Source: Phallusia mammillata
Taxonomy: Eukaryota > Chordata > Ascidiacea > Phlebobranchia > Ascidiidae
NCBI GenBank assembly: GCA_003260075.1
Contig: QLIY01000604.1
Span: 33,322 to 97,321 of the forward strand
Length of the DNA: 64,000 nucleotides
Direction: 5' to 3'
Positions 59,101 to 64,000 of the stretch are shown here, in pieces; positions within the stretch are counted from its first letter, which is position 1; each line of letters starts with the position of its first letter. A program made the translations under genes and the position numbers. The notes beneath the pieces are model-generated. The model did not search any database and had not been told where the DNA came from. It worked only from the letters and a program-made list of their open reading frames with translations.

Positions 59101-60545
59101 TTCGCTTAAGACAGTCGAGGCTAAAGCGTAATGTGACACCAAAATGGGCCTAGGAACGCACGAAAACCCATTCCGGACAAAGCATTGGTAAAAGGGTAAG
59201 TAGGTATATTTTAGCCCTCTCTCACCTCTTCGCTTTTTCGAGGCCCAACAAAAAGGTAGACCCAGTAGACTGTAATAACTGGACTTATAGAACAAAAAAG
59301 CCTTGTAAAAGATGTAAGTTTAAAAAAAATGTTTTGGCGATTTCGGGAATGTTTTTTTTAATTTAAGCAAGGTGCATAAATCGATCAACTGTGCAACAAC
59401 AAAAATCCAGGGTTTTTAATTTCCACCTTTAAGCTATAGTTTTGACCGCACTTTTTAATCGGTATTTTTAGCTGGTAAACTATTTACCAGTATACCAGTT
59501 ATCAAGGCTAGGTAAATAAGTTTACAGTCTTATTGAGCTTATATAGGAGAAAACGTCAATACAAAATTTATGCAAAATATCTAATGTGGTTTAGAATTAA
59601 ATTTGAAGTTGAATTTAATAAAGTCGTTAAAGAAGTTGCGTAGTTATGCAGCTAGTTTTTCCTTATTTGCAGGTTAAAGCACTAGCTTCAATACACATTA
59701 CCCAAGATACAAAAACTAGTCCAACAAAAATTTGTAACTCCTAAGCAAATTTAGGCGCCCAAAACGATATCAGTGAAATACATCATTGTAACATCGCAAT
59801 CTTTGTTGGGTTCACACGCTTTTTGTTCGAAGCGGTCATTTTATGCCTTGGCGGAAGTCGTACAAGCTTTGCTAAACCGTGGGATTTATGTTCAGGCTCA
59901 ATGGAGCCACAGGAAATGGCTAAACATGTTATTATTTATCAGATTTGCAATTTCTATATTACCTTCAATACAGTTTTCTGCAATGTAGAAAATGCTGTGC
60001 AGTAACAAATAGATAGCACTTAGATCAAGGCTTAAAAGATCTGCTTTTATCACATGAAGGCAAGTTGTAGTGCAGAATTTTTTGACCAGAGATAAATTTA
60101 GGCCGAAAGGGCAAAGTTTAGTTTATCTTCGAAATATGCTAACTAGTTGTCCCTTCGAAATTAACAAGGATAAACGAAGGAGAAAACTTTGTTTCACAAT
60201 TAATCTTACAAACTTGCATACAGGTTACTAACAAAGATGACATAGCGATTTACCATTGTAATTATAATGTAAGAAGAGCAGGACATGTAGAGGACTTAAT
60301 AGCAAACTGTTAAAGGTTAATTGACGCAATATTAGCACAAAGGGTCTCTTGCGTATAAGTGAGGTTCATAAGGTTAAAGGAAGATGAAAGTAATTGCACT
60401 TTACCCTTTATCATGAGACGTTGTATCGCAGGGAGTATGTCCTATGTGTGATAAATAATTTTTTTCTGCAAGCACACAACAATGTGTATGTAAATGTGAC
60501 ATCAATTTTATCAGCAATTTTTACAGACCTATAATTAGTTAGAAT
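56113..60545. other. EFHC1 3' region and intergenic spacer
   Basis: Beyond the duplicated EFHC1 3' end I find no exon chain, RNA gene or clear transposon. Short open frames here lack splice sites and family features. Confidence 0.5.
56221..56454. repeat. Allelic copies of the EFHC1 3' end joined by a C gap
   Basis: Bases 56221-56332 and 56344-56454 repeat each other, each carrying AATAAA (56303-56308 and 56425-56430), the likely EFHC1 polyadenylation signal. C at 56333-56343 separates them. Confidence 0.8.
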
Positions 60546-62212
60546 ATGATAATGGATGAGTTTAATGGCGAAGTGGAGGAAAACCCAAAAATCCTCAAAG
60601 GATTGTTACCAAATTCCAAGACAAAAGATGAAAGTAACAAACGGTGAGCCAAGACATTTAAAACATCATGAATATAAAAGATAAGTTGAAGTAGACGCTA
60701 AAAAGTCATGTTTGATTTCGGTTATAGCTTTGTTTCATGACCGTTTGAGCGGTTTCTGGACTCTCTGGAGAAATGTTTGAACGACCATTTACTCAATTTC
60801 ATATTCACCTAGACTTACTAGTGTTGCATAATCCGAATAATCCAAAAATATTCACTCCCTGTCGGATGTTGATCATAACCACAGAAACTAAACAAAACTA
60901 TGATTAATTATGAAAATTGATTAAAGTGTGCCAAATTTCGATCCCCTTAGCTTAGTACGACAGATCCGCGATTTGTCTTCTAAAGCTCAATAAACTATTA
61001 TTGTTAAAATACGTTGATTTTTGCAGTGACTCGTGGGGAAGCAGTCGGGAATCGTTTCTTGTGTTTCTTGGCTACCCCCCCCCCTTCGATCCCCTTAGCT
61101 TAGTACGACAGATCCGCGATTTGTCTTCTAAACCTCAATAAACTATTATTGTTAAAATACGTTGATTTTTGTAGTGACTCTTGGGGAAGCAGTCGGGAAT
61201 CGTTTCTTGTGTTTCTTGGTTTTTCTGTGGGGATCGGAAATGTGTGGAGGTTCTCCTATCTGGCTTTTGTTAATGGCGGAGGTAGATTGCAATCCACCTT
61301 GATAGGCCACGACTTTGGCAAATGCCACCGTTTTCAGTTCTTGCCGAAACGATAAAAAACATGTTGCTTTATAAGTCTACTGGGGCTACTTGAAAGAAAA
61401 ATCCTTTAAGATCTATAGATAGACATAGCTATATGGCCTATATAGCTTAGCCTCCCTAGTTATTGGAGAAAAAGGCGTTTTACGGTTTAGTTACGAACGG
61501 TCTAGCGGGGTAAATAAACAAATATATACAAAAAATTTCAAAAAACTTTAAGACAGGTTTCTATAGAGCGTACAGAATGTTTTGCACAAATTACTTTAAA
61601 CTTTATTCTGCAGGATGAAAAGGGTTAGTTTTGTTTACCTTAAATTCTTCCGTTTTTTCGTAGGGGCATTTCTCATTCCTTACATAATGTTTGCCATTTT
61701 TGCCGGTTTTCCTCTATATTTCCTGGAGGTCGCTTTGGGGCAATACACCAAGAAATCTGCTATTGAAATGTGGAATATTGTTCCTGCTATGAAGGTAAAC
61801 AACAAAAACATCCAGTTCAAACAGGATTGTGAGTGGGCAGAAAAATAGGACTCGAACACGAGTACAAACCCAAGTCCGAGCTGTCGTTAAAATAAAGCCC
61901 GGATTCAGGCTAAATGTTAGACTTTCTAAAGTTAGATTTCAGACCCAAAGTTAGACTTGTAAAAGTTAGATTTCAGACCAAAAGTTAGAAAGTAAAATTA
62001 TGAAACAAATGTGGCTTTATGTAATGTCGAGTCTGATATCAACCTTGTTTTACTTAAACTGAAGATACGCCGCAATGTTTTGCAGGGTATCGGATACGGC
62101 TCGATTATTTTATGCTTCTACAGTTCCATGTATTATATCATGGTACTTGCTTGGTCTGTGTTATACCTCGGACACAGTTTCACGTTGGGAGACCTTAAGT
62201 GGAGCACTTGTG
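60546..62212 (+). CDS. SLC6 family sodium-coupled transporter, 5' part
   Basis: Exons 60546-60643, 61175-61281, 61664-61794 and 62086-62212 are in phase, about 154 residues, and the gene continues past the window. After a hydrophilic N-tail come TM1 with the SLC6 signature (VFLGFSVGIGNVWRFSYLAF-VNGG), TM2 (AFLIPYIMFAIFAGFPLYFL) with EVALGQYTKKSAIEMW, and TM3 (GIGYGSIILCFYSSMYYIMV). The last visible codons, STC, fit the start of the disulfide loop EL2. The residue matching Asp98 of the serotonin transporter is Gly, which suggests an amino-acid, GABA or osmolyte substrate rather than a monoamine. The usual WRFPY is WRFSY here. A partial exon copy at 61028-61074 belongs to the other haplotype. 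Confidence 0.87.
60937..61221. repeat. Allelic copies joined by a 10-C gap at SLC6 exon 2
   Basis: Bases 60937-61074 and 61085-61221 are near-identical (actcgtgggg versus actcttgggg, both coding Ser-Trp-Gly after Asp). C at 61075-61084 cuts the first copy inside the exon. Confidence 0.85.
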
Positions 62213-63418
62213 GTAAGAAAGACTCAAGTTTTTTAAACCTATTTTAATGCTTAGCGTTTTTTAGTTTTTATTAACAAAATGCATGATCGTACTAATAATG
62301 AAAAGTCCCCATTTACTTTACGTTTGAAAATCACTGGATTAGTGTACAATTAAACACAATTGAACATAAAACGTTCATACTTGCTTTTTGTGCCACTTTG
62401 GACACAAGTCGTTTTGTTAATAACACTTCACAAATTGACAAATTCGTTAAACGGACGACCCCGCCCCGCGCATCTATTACAAAATCCACAAGGAAGGCAT
62501 CCCTCTGCGACCAATTGTTTCGTTTGTTAATTGGTACTCCAACCTACAACCTTGCAAAGTACCTAGCGAAAGTTATTTCTCAGCTTGTGGGCAATACAGT
62601 ATGGACTGTTTCGAACTCGTCCAAGTTTGTTCAAGAGATAGCACAGTTGCCGCCCCTGTCCAAAGAAGAGGTAATGGTGTCGTATGACGTCGTGTCACTT
62701 TTTACAAGTGTGCCAGTGGACCTGGACATTGGACATTGCGTCATCCAAGATTTTAAATGACCATAGCCTTAAAGTCAGAACAACATGGTCCCCGTTGGAT
62801 ATTGTGGACGGTTTGCGGATTTGCTTGGAGCAATCCTATTTAACATTCAGGGGAAGCTTTTACCAACAGGTTCAAGGCACAGCGATGGGTTCCCCGGTCT
62901 CTGTGGTTGTCGCAAACATGACAATGGAAGCGCTTGAGGAAAAAGCCTTATCAACATTTGCCAACCCACCAAGATTCTGGCGGCAATATGTTGACGACAT
63001 TTTTTGTGTCATTATTACTGAGAATCAGGTTGAGGCATTTTTACAGCATCTCAACGAGGCGCAACCAGGCATTCGGTTTACCATGGAACTCCAATCGGTA
63101 AACTTTCTTCCATTTTTAGATGTTCAAGTCACAAGAACCAATGACGGTGACTTGTACTCGAGAGTTTACCACAAGCCAACGAGTACCAGCAGGTATCTTA
63201 ATTTTCGATCTCATCACCCCACATACCAGAAAAGAGGGGTGGTTCGTTCCCTAAAAGATCGCGCATGACGCTTGTGCACACATAGCGACGACTGCGAGGT
63301 GGAACTGACAAAAGTTCGCAAAGCCTTGAAATTTAACGGCAACTTGCCCCGAACAGGTGACCCATAAAAAAACAGAGGGTTTTCTGACACTTCTGTACAT
63401 ACCCAAACTGACGGATAT

Positions 63419-63847
63419 TTGCGGCGTATGTTGCGTGACTTCGGCATAGCGGTTGGCGTCCAACCTGCCAATACTCTCCGCAAGCTGCTGAGTCACCCAA
63501 AAGATCCAATCAATACCTTTGAACAACGAGGTGTTGTATATTCCATTCCCTGCGCCGAGTGTCCGTTAATATATATCGGGGAGACTGGAAGGTCACTCAA
63601 CACCCGACGAAAAGAACATCAACGGGATGTTGCCAACAACGACCCGAAGAAGTCGGCCCTTTCCAATCACGCAGTATCACAAGGCCACCGTATTGATTTC
63701 AATGCGGCGTCTGTTGTGGCCCGGGAGCCTGACTACAGGAAAAGACTATTTCTTGAGTCATGGAATATTCACCAACGGGGCAACACAATGAACATCAAAA
63801 CAGACGTGATGCTTTCAGCGTGCTACAGGCACCTGCTCAAAGATTAG
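63419..63847 (+). pseudogene. GIY-YIG endonuclease domain of the Penelope-like element
   Basis: This 142-codon open frame is the C-terminal part of the element's polyprotein. It contains YSIPC-x(6)-IYIGETGRSL as the GIY-YIG core and RRKEHQRDV and SNHAVSQGHRIDF downstream, with Glu in FLESWNI as the likely catalytic acid. The domain itself looks intact, though the polyprotein upstream is frameshifted. Confidence 0.85.
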
Positions 63848-63963
63848 AGGCCCAATCATTCGTTATCGCGCGGTGTTTTCGTTGCGTTGTGACGTGCTTG
63901 CGTTTCATTCTTTTTTCCTTTGTTTATCGTGCACTGTTCTAGTCGCATTCAGTGTTATTTACC

Positions 63964-64000
63964 CTGATGAAGACGACCTGTATAGGACGTCGAAACGTCG
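63964..64000 (+). ncRNA. Hammerhead-ribozyme-like core at the Penelope 3' end
   Basis: CTGATGA (63964-63970) is followed by a stem GACG/CGTC (63972-63975 with 63988-63991), then GAAAC (63992-63996) and GTC (63997-63999). These are the three conserved parts of the hammerhead in order and spacing. Penelope-like elements are known to carry such motifs. The stem III loop is absent or minimal and the window ends here, so the fold cannot be completed. Confidence 0.55.

Larger units (their letters stand above)
62398..64000 (+). mobile_element. Penelope-like retroelement, frameshifted and 5'-truncated
   Basis: Reverse-transcriptase blocks appear in order but in different frames: RIYYKIHKEGIPLRPIVSF near 62468-62530, YDVVSLFTSVPVDLDI (motif A, 62680-62735), QGTAMGSPVSVVVANM (motif B, about 62873), FWRQYVDDIFCVI (motif C, about 62978) and FLPFLDVQVTR. 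A GIY-YIG endonuclease follows at 63419-63847: VYSIPCAECPLIYIGETGRS, then an Arg-rich helix, and ending LLKD-stop. RT followed by GIY-YIG defines canonical Penelope elements. At least three frame breaks make it inactive. It sits in an SLC6 intron in the gene's orientation and has no visible 5' boundary. Its 3' end carries a hammerhead-like core. Confidence 0.92.

Overview
The window is eukaryotic nuclear DNA. It is AT-rich, and its compact multi-exon genes have GT-AG introns, mostly a few hundred bases long. The gene content (CCDC172-like, amisyn/STXBP6, CCT2, KLHL9/13-like, EFHC1, SLC6) suggests an invertebrate deuterostome. The compactness, the apparent high heterozygosity and the short introns fit an ascidian tunicate such as Ciona best, but no marker here proves the species. 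|| Layout: a CCDC172-like coiled-coil gene on the minus strand (CDS 12174 down to 2591); an amisyn/STXBP6 gene on the plus strand (13376-15388), head-to-head with it; CCT2 on the minus strand (22152 down to 16794), convergent with amisyn; a gene-free stretch (22153-26744) holding a 300-bp TA microsatellite; then five plus-strand genes: a small DH-PH RhoGEF (26745-31854), an unrecognised acidic/transmembrane/Thr-rich mucin-like protein (36406-39652), a BTB-BACK-kelch gene of the KLHL9/13 type (42807-48689), an EFHC1 gene of three DM10 domains but no EF-hand (49956-56112), and the 5' part of an SLC6 transporter (60546-62212). The last SLC6 intron is invaded by a decayed Penelope-like retroelement (62398-64000) that ends in a hammerhead-ribozyme-like core cut by the window edge. 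|| Mobile DNA: five non-autonomous hAT-type elements have terminal inverted repeats, four of them with 8-bp target duplications. There is a tRNA-derived SINE with a 12-bp target duplication, and a three-copy family of short hammerhead-like elements. || Assembly quality: twenty runs of C, all on the plus strand, are very probably encoded scaffold gaps. Most are exactly 10 long, many join two slightly divergent copies of the same sequence (unmerged haplotypes), and one deletes part of a kelch exon. || How the genes relate: they are not a pathway. CCDC172-like and EFHC1 both point to cilia or sperm axonemes; CCT2 is a general folding machine; amisyn acts in SNARE regulation; KLHL is a Cullin-3 adaptor. 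The most interesting new item is the acidic mucin-like membrane gene, where a 50-bp cassette would switch the transmembrane exon into a second open frame that stops before the membrane segment.
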